64,000 nucleotides of DNA from a bacterium (GTDB lineage: Bacteria > Vulcanimicrobiota > Xenobia > Xenobiales > JADMJV01), in NCBI GenBank assembly GCA_018266105.1, contig JAFEBA010000010.1:61008-125007 (forward strand), read 5' to 3'. Shown here in pieces: positions 25,661 to 34,802 of this stretch; the first letter of the stretch is position 1, and each line of letters begins with the position of its first letter. The notes beneath the pieces were generated by a model. It was given only the letters and a program-made list of their open reading frames with translations, was not told the origin of the DNA and did no database searches. The position numbers and the translations under genes are program-made.

Positions 25661-26632
25661 GTGCGTCAGGCCTGGCAGCGAAGACAGGCTGACGCCCTGG
25701 CCTGGCGCCAGCAAAAAACAGACTGCTATCGAATCTTTCACGGGACCACCGAGGGAATCCCTGGGGTTTCGCTCGACCGTTATGGTCCTATGGTCTTGCT
25801 TCAGTTGTTTCGCCCGCTGGTGCTCGACCTGGATTGGGATTACCTTGAGCGCTGGTGCCAGGAACAGGTGGGGGCGACTCAACTGGTTGTCTGGCAGCGT
25901 CGTCCCGGCCAGCGTCCCCAGTTACTCTATCCTGAGCAGGCGCCCGAACCGGTTTGGGCCCAGGAGATGGGACAGCAGTTTAAGATTGATGCTCATCATC
26001 GTGGTCAGGATCCTCACCTATTCCTGGACATGCGTTGCGCCCGCCGGTATTTACGCCATCATTGCCAGGGAGCTCGGGTGCTGAATCTGTTCAGCTACAC
26101 CTGTGCTTCCGGCATTGCGGCCGAAGCCGGTGGCGCCAGCCAGGTCATGAACGTCGATTTCTCTGCTCAGGCGCTTCGACGTGGTGAGGAGAATTCCGAG
26201 GCCAACGGTTGTAAGCGTCAACATTTTTGCTGTGAAGAAGTCTACCCGGTCATCTGGCAACTGGCTGGCCGCCCCCTTCCTGCTCGGGCTCGCAAGCGGC
26301 CTCAGACTCGCCGAGTGCCGGTTCGCCAGTATGATCTGGTCTTTCTCGACCCCCCGGCCCTGGCCAAGGGCTACTTTGGGGCCGTGGATGTCAAGCACGA
26401 TTATCAGAGTCTCTTCAAGCCTTGTCTGGAGCTCCTGGCCCCGGGGGGGAGGATCCTGGCCTGTAACAATCTGGCCGGTGTCAGTGAGGCGGATTTTCGT
26501 CAGACTCTTGAGCGCTGTGCTCAAAAGGCTGGACGACCTACGGAGCGTATTCGTCGTCTGCTTCCGGAATCGGACTTCCCAGCCCAGGATTCGGACCCGC
26601 CTTTGAAGGTTCTGCTATGTGAGTTCGCTTAG
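25661..26632 (+). CDS. RlmI-like class I rRNA methyltransferase
   Basis: About 323 residues. The central region (IPGVSLDRYG, LFLDMRCARRYL, VLNLFSYTCASGIAAEAGG) and LVFLDPPALAKG match RlmI/YccW cytosine-C5 23S rRNA methyltransferases and close relatives; the N-terminal PUA domain is missing or reduced. I list the GTG at 25661, but the frame stays open to a CTG at 25643 that overlaps the glgD stop (CTGA) and adds a fitting first helix ([15 protein letters not shown]). The last 95 bases overlap the convergent deacetylase gene. Confidence 0.85.
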   Translation: MRQAWQRRQADALAWRQQKTDCYRIFHGTTEGIPGVSLDRYGPMVLLQLFRPLVLDLDWDYLERWCQEQVGATQLVVWQRRPGQRPQLLYPEQAPEPVWAQEMGQQFKIDAHHRGQDPHLFLDMRCARRYLRHHCQGARVLNLFSYTCASGIAAEAGGASQVMNVDFSAQALRRGEENSEANGCKRQHFCCEEVYPVIWQLAGRPLPARARKRPQTRRVPVRQYDLVFLDPPALAKGYFGAVDVKHDYQSLFKPCLELLAPGGRILACNNLAGVSEADFRQTLERCAQKAGRPTERIRRLLPESDFPAQDSDPPLKVLLCEFA

Positions 26633-27455
26633 GCAACTCGGGCAGGGGTTGGCCGATGTCATGAGCGAGCTCGGAAAGAGTCACGAACTCAAAGCCTTTG
26701 GCTCTTAAGGAGTTGATGTAGCCGGGCAGGGCTCTCACAATTCCGAGTGCCCCGCTATGCATGAGGGTCACGCCTTCCCGGCTACGCCCGTGAAAGCTCC
26801 ATTCAATCAATTTATCCGGGTCACGCTGCCACCAGTCCCCGGGATTGACGGTTGCGTTACACGAGGTGTAACCCAGGTTCTGGATCGTTTGGATACCTTC
26901 GTCGCTCAGATTGCCTCCGGCCGGGCGGAAGCAGCGGGGGCGCTGGCCTGTTACATCTAAAATGGCCTGCTCGCAGCCCAGTACCTCCTCGCGCAGTTCT
27001 TCCTGGCTCAGATCACGCTCGCGTCGATGACGATTGGTGTGGTTGGCGATTTCGTGGCCGTCGGCCACAATTTGGCGAGCCAGAGCGGGGAATTCACGCA
27101 CGTGGATACCCACCACGAAAAAAGTAGCTTTGACCTTATAATGTTTCAGGATGTCCAGAAGCAACGGGGTGTAGAGCGGATAGGGGCCGTCGTCGAAGGT
27201 GAGGGCGATGATCTTCTTGCGCCGATAGCCTGAGTCGCCGTAGCGCCAGAAGTCGAAAAGGGCCTGGGGCGCTCGTTCCAGGCCGTCCAGGCGCCAGCTG
27301 ACAAGGCTGGTATTGGGCGGAAGCCAGGGGAGTAGCTCGCGCCTGTAGAAATAGCGGAAAGACACGGCCAGGACCACGGCTCCTACCAAAACCAGCAGGG
27401 AGACCGCGGCCAAAATCCAGCGCCTCTTTCTTCGGATGCTTTGACTCTTCGCCAT
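26538..27455 (-). CDS. Membrane-anchored polysaccharide deacetylase (NodB family)
   Basis: A 305-residue protein. A basic N-terminus and one membrane helix at 12-33 place the catalytic domain outside the cell. The NodB domain (about 80-270) has IALTFDDGPYPLYTP with the catalytic and metal Asp pair, the metal site HEIANHTNRH, the RPAGGNLS motif and VTLMHSG. These enzymes remove acetyl groups from peptidoglycan or secreted glycans. The C-terminal tail of about 31 residues is Pro-rich and encoded opposite the conserved end of the RlmI-like gene. Confidence 0.93.
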   Translation of the reverse strand: MAKSQSIRRKRRWILAAVSLLVLVGAVVLAVSFRYFYRRELLPWLPPNTSLVSWRLDGLERAPQALFDFWRYGDSGYRRKKIIALTFDDGPYPLYTPLLLDILKHYKVKATFFVVGIHVREFPALARQIVADGHEIANHTNRHRRERDLSQEELREEVLGCEQAILDVTGQRPRCFRPAGGNLSDEGIQTIQNLGYTSCNATVNPGDWWQRDPDKLIEWSFHGRSREGVTLMHSGALGIVRALPGYINSLRAKGFEFVTLSELAHDIGQPLPELPKRTHIAEPSKAGPNPGLGSPIPEADDEYAP

Positions 27456-27607
27456 GTCGTTTCAGCCTATTGTTTCCGCTTCCGTGACGAAAGGCCTGGG
27501 GACGAGAATTTACAAATTTGAAACAAAAATTCAACCTCTCCGTAACCTCGTTCTAGCGGTTTTACCCCATAATGGAAACAAGATACAAGAGATGAAAGGG
27601 TTTCGCC

Positions 27608-28399
27608 GTGAGCTTACCTCGTGCCAGTGATATTGCAGCCAATACAGGCATAGCCCAGTCCTATATTCAACCGAAGGCCCCGAAAACCGACAAGAAGGCG
27701 GAGGAGGCCAGAACCAAAACCCTCGGCGACGACGAAGAGGGTGATAAAGGGCCGCAGGCCGGTAAAGACGGCGCTGGTAAGTCCGGCGGCGCGGCTGCGG
27801 CGAAGTTTGACCAGGGCGATAAGCAAAAAGTTAAGCGCAAGAGAGTCAAACTCAGTGAGTTGACTTCCAAGAAGACGGGCGAGGCCAAGGCGAAGGCTGA
27901 GACCACCCCTCAGCAGGAAGCCAAGGAAGCCAAGCTCAACAAGACCACCCCTGAAGAGATTGGCCGCAAGGTCGCGCAGCAAAAACTCAACGAGCAGGGC
28001 AAACTAGCTGAAACCCGTTTCCTCTACCAGCAGCGCCTGAACCAGAATGCTCAAGATCCCAACAATGCTCTGAGTCCCCAGGCCCGGCAGAAGCGCATGT
28101 TGAACAGTCTGATTTCCTATCAGCAGAACAACTACATGCAGCATACCGGCGACAAGGCTGGCGAGATCTATAATCGTCCCGCCACCCGTCAGATTCTGCA
28201 GGCTCTGCAGGGCCTGAAGACGGGTTCGTCCGGGCAGACCAACAGTAGTGAAAAGTCCGGCACCACCACCGTTGCTTCCAATGTTTCGCCAGCAGCCTTC
28301 AAAGCCAAGACGGAGCAGGCCAGCAAGATGTTGGAGGTCTTCATGCGTGAAGACACTGCTCCGCCGCCCGGCTACGAACCCACCGAACTTGTCGCCTGA
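27608..28399 (+). CDS. Disordered Lys/Gln-rich protein of unknown function
   Basis: A 263-residue soluble protein from a GTG start preceded by GAAAGGG. Residues 15-125 are dominated by Lys, Ala, Glu, Gly and Gln (for example KKAEEARTK, DDEEGDKGPQ, KQKVKRKRVK) and are likely unstructured. Residues 125-200 look helical (QQRLNQNAQDPNN, RQKRMLNSLISYQQNNY, TRQILQALQGL), and a Ser/Thr/Pro tail follows. There is no signal peptide or membrane helix. It stands alone with its own terminator. It could be a type III substrate, a nucleic-acid binding protein or a scaffold; none is shown. Confidence 0.7.
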   Translation: MSLPRASDIAANTGIAQSYIQPKAPKTDKKAEEARTKTLGDDEEGDKGPQAGKDGAGKSGGAAAAKFDQGDKQKVKRKRVKLSELTSKKTGEAKAKAETTPQQEAKEAKLNKTTPEEIGRKVAQQKLNEQGKLAETRFLYQQRLNQNAQDPNNALSPQARQKRMLNSLISYQQNNYMQHTGDKAGEIYNRPATRQILQALQGLKTGSSGQTNSSEKSGTTTVASNVSPAAFKAKTEQASKMLEVFMREDTAPPPGYEPTELVA

Positions 28400-28424
28400 A
28401 GTCGACCGTTCAGTGCCGAAAAGA

Positions 28425-28453
28425 AGTCTCGCCTATGGCGGGGCTTTTTTTTT
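28425..28453 (+). terminator. Intrinsic terminator
   Basis: A 9-bp stem (AGTCTCGCC with GGCGGGGCT, two G-U pairs), 3-base loop, followed directly by nine T residues. It closes the 27608-28399 gene. Confidence 0.85.
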
Positions 28454-28521
28454 GCTTTTTGGGACTTTCTGGATTTGGTCGAACAAAAAGTTGGTAAATC
28501 GAGTACTGCAGCGGGAGGTAA

Positions 28522-28605
28522 ATGTGCCCTCAGGCAGAAGCGCCTCCGCGTTCACGGTTGAGTAGTCAAACCAACCGTCGGGGGCCATGCGGCCCAACAC
28601 TATGA
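28522..28605 (+). CDS. Possible 27-residue leader peptide
   Basis: A short frame opens 3 bases after an excellent GGGAGG site (MCPQAEAPPRSRLSSQ and so on, with two cysteines) and closes 18 bases before the first beta-propeller lipoprotein. The ribosome site is the only support. It may be a leader peptide or chance. Confidence 0.25.
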   Translation: MCPQAEAPPRSRLSSQTNRRGPCGPTL

Positions 28606-28623
28606 AAGTCCAGGTAGTTTTTT

Positions 28624-29778
28624 ATGAAAAAGAACCTTAGCGCTCTTTGTTTCGCCGGCCTCGTGGCTCTGACGGGTCTGGTTGCAACCGGTTGCGGAAG
28701 CGATGATGCAACCTTCGTCAATAACGTAGGCAGTTCCACGATCCGCGAGTACGCTGTGATCGCCAACGGCGGCAATAACAGTGTGACCGTGAAGGGAGTG
28801 AATCTTCAGAACGGCACCAGCAGCATTCTGAACAACAGTTTCACCACCGGCGTGGGCACCAACCCTCTGATTGTTAAGACTCACCCCAACATCAACGTAG
28901 TCTATGTTCTCAATCAGGGATCCAACACCATCAGTCAGTTCACCATGAACGGGCAGGGCGGTCTGGACTTCAAGGGCACTGTTGCGACCCCCACCAACGC
29001 ATCTTTGATGGTGATTCACCCCTCCGGCGGTCTGGTTTATGTAATCGGTAGCGCTGCTACCACCAACTCCGTGGGTATCATTCAGCGCTATACGGTCAAT
29101 AGCAGCGGTCTGCTCACTGCTGTTGGCGCAACTCAGGCCACCACCAACAATTACCAGGGTGGTGTGTTCCTGGCTGCAAAGGACGGCGACTTTAGCTTCG
29201 GTGGCGGCACGTTCCACGTGCCCTGCGGAAACTTCATTGAGTCTTTCCCTGTGAATGCTGACGGAACCCTGGGCACCTCGGTTGCTTCACAGTTGGCCAC
29301 CGCCGGTGACCTCGCTCGTGACGTCGACGTCCGCCCCGGACAGGCCTCTCTGGTCGCTGTTGCCCGCAATGGTAATGACAACCTGCAGAGCTTCGCTGTC
29401 GCCAATGGCGTTCTCTCGAATCGTCAGGTTCTGACTCCTCCTTCGAACTCCAACCTGGGTATGGGCGACTTCTCCAGCAATGGTCAGTACTATGTTGGCA
29501 GCTTCGATGGTGTCAACAGAATGTTCGGTTACAACGTGGACAACACCACTGGCACCCTGACGCCCCTTGCGACCAATCCGATGCAGGTTGGAACCGGAAC
29601 CGGCACCTTCTTCGTCAACCTCGACCCGAGCAACAACTTCATCCTCAGCACCAATGGTGCCGACAACCTGTTGACCGCCCGCTTCCGCGGCCAGAACGGC
29701 GAGTTTGTTGGCTCAACCGTGGACAGCCAGGGACTGAGCACTCCGCAGGGCTTCGACTACTTCAACTTCAACTTCTAA
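28624..29778 (+). CDS. Beta-propeller lipoprotein, copy 1
   Basis: A 384-residue exported lipoprotein. The signal ends in a lipobox LVATGC with Cys24. The mature part shows repeated strands of the lactonase/YncE-like seven-bladed propeller type (REYAVIANGGNNSVTV, PLIVKTHPNINVVYVLNQGSNTI, SLMVIHPSGGLVYVIG, RDVDVRPGQASLVAVA, GTFFVNLDPSNNFILSTN). No catalytic residues are recognised. It has its own strong terminator and a paralogue 170 bp downstream. It may bind a cell-surface ligand. Confidence 0.85.
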   Translation: MKKNLSALCFAGLVALTGLVATGCGSDDATFVNNVGSSTIREYAVIANGGNNSVTVKGVNLQNGTSSILNNSFTTGVGTNPLIVKTHPNINVVYVLNQGSNTISQFTMNGQGGLDFKGTVATPTNASLMVIHPSGGLVYVIGSAATTNSVGIIQRYTVNSSGLLTAVGATQATTNNYQGGVFLAAKDGDFSFGGGTFHVPCGNFIESFPVNADGTLGTSVASQLATAGDLARDVDVRPGQASLVAVARNGNDNLQSFAVANGVLSNRQVLTPPSNSNLGMGDFSSNGQYYVGSFDGVNRMFGYNVDNTTGTLTPLATNPMQVGTGTGTFFVNLDPSNNFILSTNGADNLLTARFRGQNGEFVGSTVDSQGLSTPQGFDYFNFNF

Positions 29779-29795
29779 GTTCAGTACGTCAAGCA

Positions 29796-29832
29796 CAAAA
29801 AAAGGCCTCGGCTCCGCCGGGGCCTTTTTTTG
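29796..29832. terminator. Bidirectional intrinsic terminator
   Basis: AAAAAAAGGCC.CGGC pairs with GCCGGGGCCTTTTTTT around a TCC loop, so A- and T-tracts flank a G/C-rich stem. It follows the first beta-propeller gene. Confidence 0.92.
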
Positions 29833-29946
29833 TGGCAGCTTCGATATCAGGCCTGAGTTCTCAGCGGAGCAAGACCCCAGAGGTGAAATTGAAAAATCTT
29901 CTATTTAGTCGACTGGAGGATCGGCTGAATAGTCGAAGCGAGCGCG

Positions 29947-31032
29947 ATGACACGCAAGATATCGGCCCTCACCGCTCTGTTGATTCTGGCTGGCTGCGGC
30001 AACTTTGGTAGCAGTTCCGACCCCTTAAATCCTGGCGTTGAGCTTCGCGAACTGATGGTCATTCCCAATTTTCTGAGCGATAGTCTGACGATCAAAGAGG
30101 TTGGTTTGAAATCCGGTCTCACCAAGGTGCTCAACCCGGCCGTGCCAAGCTACGGAACTCATCCGGTCTTGGTGCGTAGTCATCCGAGCCTCAAGGTTTT
30201 CTACGTTGTGAATCGCGACTCGAACGTCATCACGCAGTTCGCGCTGGATGTTACCGGCGGGAATCGATTGTTGAGCAGTATCTCGTGTCCATCGCAGACC
30301 CAGTTTCTTCTCATTCATCCCTCCGGAGGATGGGCCTATGCTGCAGGGGGCGGAATTTTGCGCACCTACAGTGTCTCCAGTGAGGGTGTGCTGAAAGTCC
30401 AGGGGGGAGACGTGCTCCTGGCCGCCGATTGTGGTTGGGATGGGGACTTCTCCCGGAACGGGGAAGTCTTGCACATCCCGGAAGTCGGCAGAATTCAGTC
30501 GTTTGTTTTGAATCAGGGCAATCCAATTCAGTCGGTTGATTCCGCTTTGGCCAGTCAGAGAGATGTGGCCATGGATCTGGACGTGCGTCCGGGTGGGACA
30601 AGCATGGCGGTTTCAGTCCAGGGGAATGATTCGGTGCGCACCTACCATCTGGACCAGTCCGGTTTCCCTGGCGCTGTCACGGTTCACAATCTAAGATTCA
30701 GGCCCACCACCGGTGACTTCGCCTTTAACGGACAATACTATCTTGGCGAGAACGCTTCTCCATCGGTGCACTCCTATAACTCCAGTGCGTCTTCGGGTCA
30801 GCTGACCGAGTTGAGCGATAGTCCTCTCGCGCTGCCAGGTACCGGCGGGTCTTTCTTTACGGCTCTGGACTTAACCGAGGACTTTGTCTTTTCGACCGAT
30901 GCCAGTAGCAATGATCGACTGGATGTGCGGTCGCGAAGCGCGGATGGGAATCTGGTAGGCGGTGGCAGTGACAATCAGGGATTGAACACACCTGGAAAGT
31001 TTGACTTTATTCTGTTTCAACTGACTCCTTAA
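29947..31032 (+). CDS. Beta-propeller lipoprotein, copy 2
   Basis: A 361-residue paralogue of the preceding lipoprotein, with lipobox LILAGC (Cys17). The same strand pattern recurs: ELMVIPNFLSDSLTI, PVLVRSHPSLKVFYVVNRDSNVI, FLLIHPSGGWAYAAGG, MDLDVRPGGTSMAV, GSFFTALDLTEDFVFSTD and a matching end (DNQGLNTPGKFDF versus DSQGLSTPQGFDY). This argues for tandem duplication followed by divergence. Its product is anchored to a membrane and exposed outside the cytoplasm. Function unknown. Confidence 0.83.
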   Translation: MTRKISALTALLILAGCGNFGSSSDPLNPGVELRELMVIPNFLSDSLTIKEVGLKSGLTKVLNPAVPSYGTHPVLVRSHPSLKVFYVVNRDSNVITQFALDVTGGNRLLSSISCPSQTQFLLIHPSGGWAYAAGGGILRTYSVSSEGVLKVQGGDVLLAADCGWDGDFSRNGEVLHIPEVGRIQSFVLNQGNPIQSVDSALASQRDVAMDLDVRPGGTSMAVSVQGNDSVRTYHLDQSGFPGAVTVHNLRFRPTTGDFAFNGQYYLGENASPSVHSYNSSASSGQLTELSDSPLALPGTGGSFFTALDLTEDFVFSTDASSNDRLDVRSRSADGNLVGGGSDNQGLNTPGKFDFILFQLTP

Positions 31033-31085
31033 AGTTGGGAGGAGCGACCCTGGCCTATTGAGAACACATTCGCCTCCTAAAGTAT

Positions 31086-31125
31086 ATTCGCAACCTGTGG
31101 TTCGCCTCAGGTTGCGAATTTTTTT
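31086..31125 (+). terminator. Intrinsic terminator
   Basis: TTCGCAACCTG pairs with CAGGTTGCGAA around a 10-base loop and runs into seven T residues, ending the second beta-propeller gene. Confidence 0.9.
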
Positions 31126-31245
31126 CTGCGCTTTCTGAGAGCTGTCGGGCAAAGAGGGGCTCTTGCCTCCACGGCCGAAGGCCGTTTCCCTGCTTAGGCA
31201 TTCGTTCTAGGCAGACTTGAACCCATCACTCGTTCTGGAGTATGA

Positions 31246-32583
31246 ATGCCGGGAACTCTCCTGTTGACCAACGCCACGATTGTGACACTGGGCCCAACCC
31301 CAGAGGTGATTGCGGGTGGGGCGATTTGGATTGAGAACGGCAAGATCCGTGCTTTTGGAAAGTCAGAAGAGGTGCTCGCTCAGGCTCCACCTGTTTCCAA
31401 ACTGGATCTCCAGAGCCGGGTGGTGATGCCGGGCCAAATCAACGCTCACGACCACCTGTACAGTGCGTTTGCGCGCGGGATCTCTCTGAAAGATGAAGCT
31501 CCGGCCAATTTTCTGCAGATTTTGCAACGGCTCTGGTGGCGGCTGGATCAGGCGCTTTCCAGCCAGGATTGCTATCTGAGTTCGTTGCTGGGTTTCACTG
31601 AAGCCGTGCAGCGTGGAGTGACCACGGTGGTGGATCACCACGCCAGCCCCGCCTGCATTGATGGCAGCCTGGATCGCCTGGCCGAGGCCGCACAGCAGGT
31701 TGGTCTGCGTGCATGTCTTTGTTACGAAACCACCGACCGTCACGGAGAGGCGGGTGCTCGGCAGGGTGTCATGGAGAACCTCCGCTTCGCGCGGCATTGC
31801 CAGTCTTCCGCGGATGGGCGACTGGCCGCCGCCTTGGGACTGCACGCATCCATAACGGTCGATTCCAGAACCCTGAGTCTGGCGCTGACTGAATGGCCCG
31901 AGGATGTTCCTGTGCATGTACACGTGGCGGAAGACATGTGTGATGTCGAACATAGTCTCAAGACTTACGGGCGCCCCCCGCTCCAGAGATTGCTGGAGGA
32001 GGGCCTGAAGGACCGCCCGGTCTGGGCCGCGCACTGCATTCACCTGCAACCTCACGAGAAGGACCTTCTGGCTGTCCACGGTGTTACCGTCATGCACAAC
32101 CCCCGCTCCAACATGAATAACGCGGTCGGCTGTGCCCCCGTGCAGGAACTGCTCGAGCGGGGAGTGCCTGTTGCATTGGGAACAGACGGTATGAGTCAGG
32201 ACCCTGCCGAGGACGCACGGGCACTGGCCGTGATTCACAAACATCAAGCCGCTGACCCGCGCGGCTTCGCGTGGGAGAACATCTATCGGGTGGCCTTTTT
32301 GGAGCCTGCTCGTCTGGCCAGCGCTCGATTCGGGCGCAAGCTTGGCGTGATCGAGGTCGGCGCTGAAGCCGATCTGATGGTGCTGGATTATGATCCGCCC
32401 ACACCTTTGACCGGAGGAAATTTCTTGGGGCACTGGTTGTTCGGCATGGGAACTGCTCCCGTCTGGGGAACCTGGGTGGCGGGAGACTGCGTTTTTTTCA
32501 AAGGTCAGGTGGCTGGAGTAGATGCCGCCGACCTCAAGGCTCGCTGCCGTGCGGCGGCGGAAAATCTTTGGGAGCGCTGGTAG
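31246..32583 (+). CDS. ssnA: SsnA-type amidohydrolase
   Basis: A 445-residue metal-dependent hydrolase of the cytosine deaminase/guanine deaminase superfamily. The first metal site is INAHDHLYS near 65-73, followed by [25 protein letters not shown] and [10 protein letters not shown], which give the remaining His and Asp ligands; the short C-terminal beta sandwich ends with the [10 protein letters not shown] strand. It is closest in pattern to SsnA, found in enterobacterial and clostridial purine-catabolic loci. glyA follows 17 bp later, and a carbamate kinase lies 2.2 kb downstream in the same direction; both ssnA and a carbamate kinase occur in that E. coli locus. Confidence 0.88.
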   Translation: MPGTLLLTNATIVTLGPTPEVIAGGAIWIENGKIRAFGKSEEVLAQAPPVSKLDLQSRVVMPGQINAHDHLYSAFARGISLKDEAPANFLQILQRLWWRLDQALSSQDCYLSSLLGFTEAVQRGVTTVVDHHASPACIDGSLDRLAEAAQQVGLRACLCYETTDRHGEAGARQGVMENLRFARHCQSSADGRLAAALGLHASITVDSRTLSLALTEWPEDVPVHVHVAEDMCDVEHSLKTYGRPPLQRLLEEGLKDRPVWAAHCIHLQPHEKDLLAVHGVTVMHNPRSNMNNAVGCAPVQELLERGVPVALGTDGMSQDPAEDARALAVIHKHQAADPRGFAWENIYRVAFLEPARLASARFGRKLGVIEVGAEADLMVLDYDPPTPLTGGNFLGHWLFGMGTAPVWGTWVAGDCVFFKGQVAGVDAADLKARCRAAAENLWERW

Positions 32584-32600
32584 CGCGGAGAGAGGACCCT

Positions 32601-33875
32601 ATGTTAGAACACGTGAGCGCCGTCGACCCGGAAGTTGCCCGGGCAATTCAGGCTGAAACCCTTCGTCAGACCGGTACGTTAGAAATGATCGCTTCAGAGA
32701 ACTTCGTCAGCGAAGCGGTGCTGGAAGCGGTGGGCAGCGTTATGACCAACAAATACGCTGAGGGCTATCCCGGTAAGCGCTACTACGGCGGATGTGAGCA
32801 CGTGGATGTGGTCGAGCAACTGGCGCGGCAGCGGGCCTGCAAGCTCTTTGGTGCCGACCACGCAAACGTTCAGCCTCATTCCGGTTCAAGCGCCAATATT
32901 GCCGCCTACTACGGAATCATGCAGCACGGGGACAAGTTGATGGCCATGTCTTTGGCCCATGGCGGTCACTTGACCCATGGTCACAAGGTCAATTTCTCGG
33001 GCACCCATTTCGAGATTATTCATTATCAGGTCCGGCCAGACACCGAACTTATCGATTACGATCAAGTCGGTGAGCTGGCCCGACAGCACCGCCCCAAGGT
33101 CTTGTTGGCCGGATATTCAGCCTACCCGCGCACTCTGAATCTGGAGTTTTTTCGCCAGCTGGCCGACGAGGTGGGGGCCATCTTTATGGTCGATATGGCT
33201 CACTTCGCAGGGCTGGCGGCCGTCGGACTGCACCCAAATCCAGTCCAATACGCCGATGTGGTCACCACCACCACTCATAAGACTCTGCGCGGCCCTCGCG
33301 GCGGCATGATTTTGTGCAAAGAAGCTTTCGCCAAGAACATCGACAAGAACATCTTTCCTGGCTATCAGGGAGGACCGCTGATGCACGTCATTGCGGGTAA
33401 AGCGGTGGCCTTCCAGGAGGCTCTGCAGCCCGAATTCCGTGCCTATCAGGAACAGGTCGTCAAGAACGCCAGGCAACTAGCGGCCACCTTGAGCGATGGC
33501 GGCGCTCGCCTGGTCACAGGCGGAACAGATAACCATCTTATGTTGGTGGATGTGACGCCCTTGGGTCTGACCGGTCGGGACGCTGAAGCTGCTCTGGAGC
33601 ACGCTGGTGTGACCTGCAATAAAAATGCTATCCCCTTTGATAAGAATCCCCCAGCCGTTTGCAGTGGAGTCAGGCTCGGCACGCCAGCCCTGACAACCCG
33701 GGGGATGAAGGAAGACCAAATGAAACAGATCGGACTCTGGATTGTAGAAGCTTTGCAGCACGCTCAAGACGGCGCCCGGCTGGACAAGATCCGTGGCCAG
33801 GTTGGTGAATTATGCCGACAGTTTCCGCTCTACGCAAGCCGTGAACGGGCCGCTCTGGCTTCCGCCAGGACTTAG
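32601..33875 (+). CDS. glyA: Serine hydroxymethyltransferase
   Basis: A 424-residue PLP enzyme converting serine and tetrahydrofolate to glycine and methylene-THF. Family motifs: [62 protein letters not shown], and the PLP lysine in [14 protein letters not shown]. Length is normal. The ATG at 32601 follows GGAGAGAGGA. It is placed between ssnA and the PilZ gene. Confidence 0.97.
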   Translation: MLEHVSAVDPEVARAIQAETLRQTGTLEMIASENFVSEAVLEAVGSVMTNKYAEGYPGKRYYGGCEHVDVVEQLARQRACKLFGADHANVQPHSGSSANIAAYYGIMQHGDKLMAMSLAHGGHLTHGHKVNFSGTHFEIIHYQVRPDTELIDYDQVGELARQHRPKVLLAGYSAYPRTLNLEFFRQLADEVGAIFMVDMAHFAGLAAVGLHPNPVQYADVVTTTTHKTLRGPRGGMILCKEAFAKNIDKNIFPGYQGGPLMHVIAGKAVAFQEALQPEFRAYQEQVVKNARQLAATLSDGGARLVTGGTDNHLMLVDVTPLGLTGRDAEAALEHAGVTCNKNAIPFDKNPPAVCSGVRLGTPALTTRGMKEDQMKQIGLWIVEALQHAQDGARLDKIRGQVGELCRQFPLYASRERAALASART

Positions 33876-33902
33876 AAACGAAAGGGACGAACAGGCCAGC
33901 TT

Positions 33903-34796
33903 ATGTCGGGCGAAAACACTTCTCAGGACGATTCAGTCGCGGTTGCGGGTGAAGTCGAAACTTCTCCATCTCAAGCCAATGAGGCGGACGGGGAGGTCGC
34001 GGCGGCTATCGCCGACGTGAGCGAAGAGGAGCTTGATCCTCAATCGGTCTGGGGGGCGGAGTCGGAAGCGGATAAAAAGTCTGCTGCCGCGGCCAAGTCA
34101 GAACGCCGAATTGCCCAGCGTAAAGGCGTTCGTCTCAATAAATTGATTATGGCCCAGTTGGTCTACGCGGGGGAGAGTACCGGGCTCTACCTACACCTTG
34201 TTGACATCTCCTCAGGCGGCATCCGCGTCAATGGCGACGTAGAATTTCCTCAGAGTGAACAGTTTACTCTGAAGCTTCAGACAGAGTCCTTCGGCGGCGA
34301 AGTCAGTTCCGAGTATCCCGAGATGGAAGTGAATGCTCGGGTGGTCTGGAGTAAACGTCTGCTGGGTGGGATGTTTGTCTCAGGTCTTCAGTTCCTGGAT
34401 ATGAGCGACGCGGCCAAAGCCTGCGTCGCCAAAATCCTTGAGATTTGCTCCCCTGAAGGCAAGCGCCTGCGCTTCCGCTTAAATCGAGTCCTGGGCGTGG
34501 GCATCGGCCTGGAAGAACAGACACGTTGGTTGTATCCGTTGGCCCTGGACCTGTCGGTTGAGGGGATGCGAGTCCGGCTGGACGAGTCGCTTGAAATCGG
34601 TAGCACGTTTCCGTTGCAAATCTTTCTGGAATTCGACCTGCCCACCGTGCACATGAATGCCGAGGTGGTCTGGCGAGACGAAGTGGGGACGGGTCGCTAT
34701 CAGGTGGGTTTACGCTTCCACGATCTCAACGAAGATAGCGCCAAAGCCATCCAGGACTACATCGACAGGTGTCTGGCCAAGGAAGTCCAGCCCTAG
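33903..34796 (+). CDS. Tandem PilZ-domain protein
   Basis: A 297-residue protein. After an acidic, disordered first 75 residues come two PilZ-like domains. The first (about 76-185) has RRIAQR and VDISSGGIRV, which give the RxxxR and D/NxSxxG c-di-GMP signature. The second (about 190-290) has RFRLNR and LDLSVEGMRV with VVWRDEVGTGRYQVGLRF. There is no membrane segment. It probably responds to c-di-GMP, for which a cyclase lies at 17806. The target is unknown; PilZ proteins often act on motility or polysaccharide export. It ends 6 bp before arcC. Confidence 0.85.
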   Translation: MSGENTSQDDSVAVAGEVETSPSQANEADGEVAAAIADVSEEELDPQSVWGAESEADKKSAAAAKSERRIAQRKGVRLNKLIMAQLVYAGESTGLYLHLVDISSGGIRVNGDVEFPQSEQFTLKLQTESFGGEVSSEYPEMEVNARVVWSKRLLGGMFVSGLQFLDMSDAAKACVAKILEICSPEGKRLRFRLNRVLGVGIGLEEQTRWLYPLALDLSVEGMRVRLDESLEIGSTFPLQIFLEFDLPTVHMNAEVVWRDEVGTGRYQVGLRFHDLNEDSAKAIQDYIDRCLAKEVQP

Positions 34797-34802
34797 GGTT
34801 TC

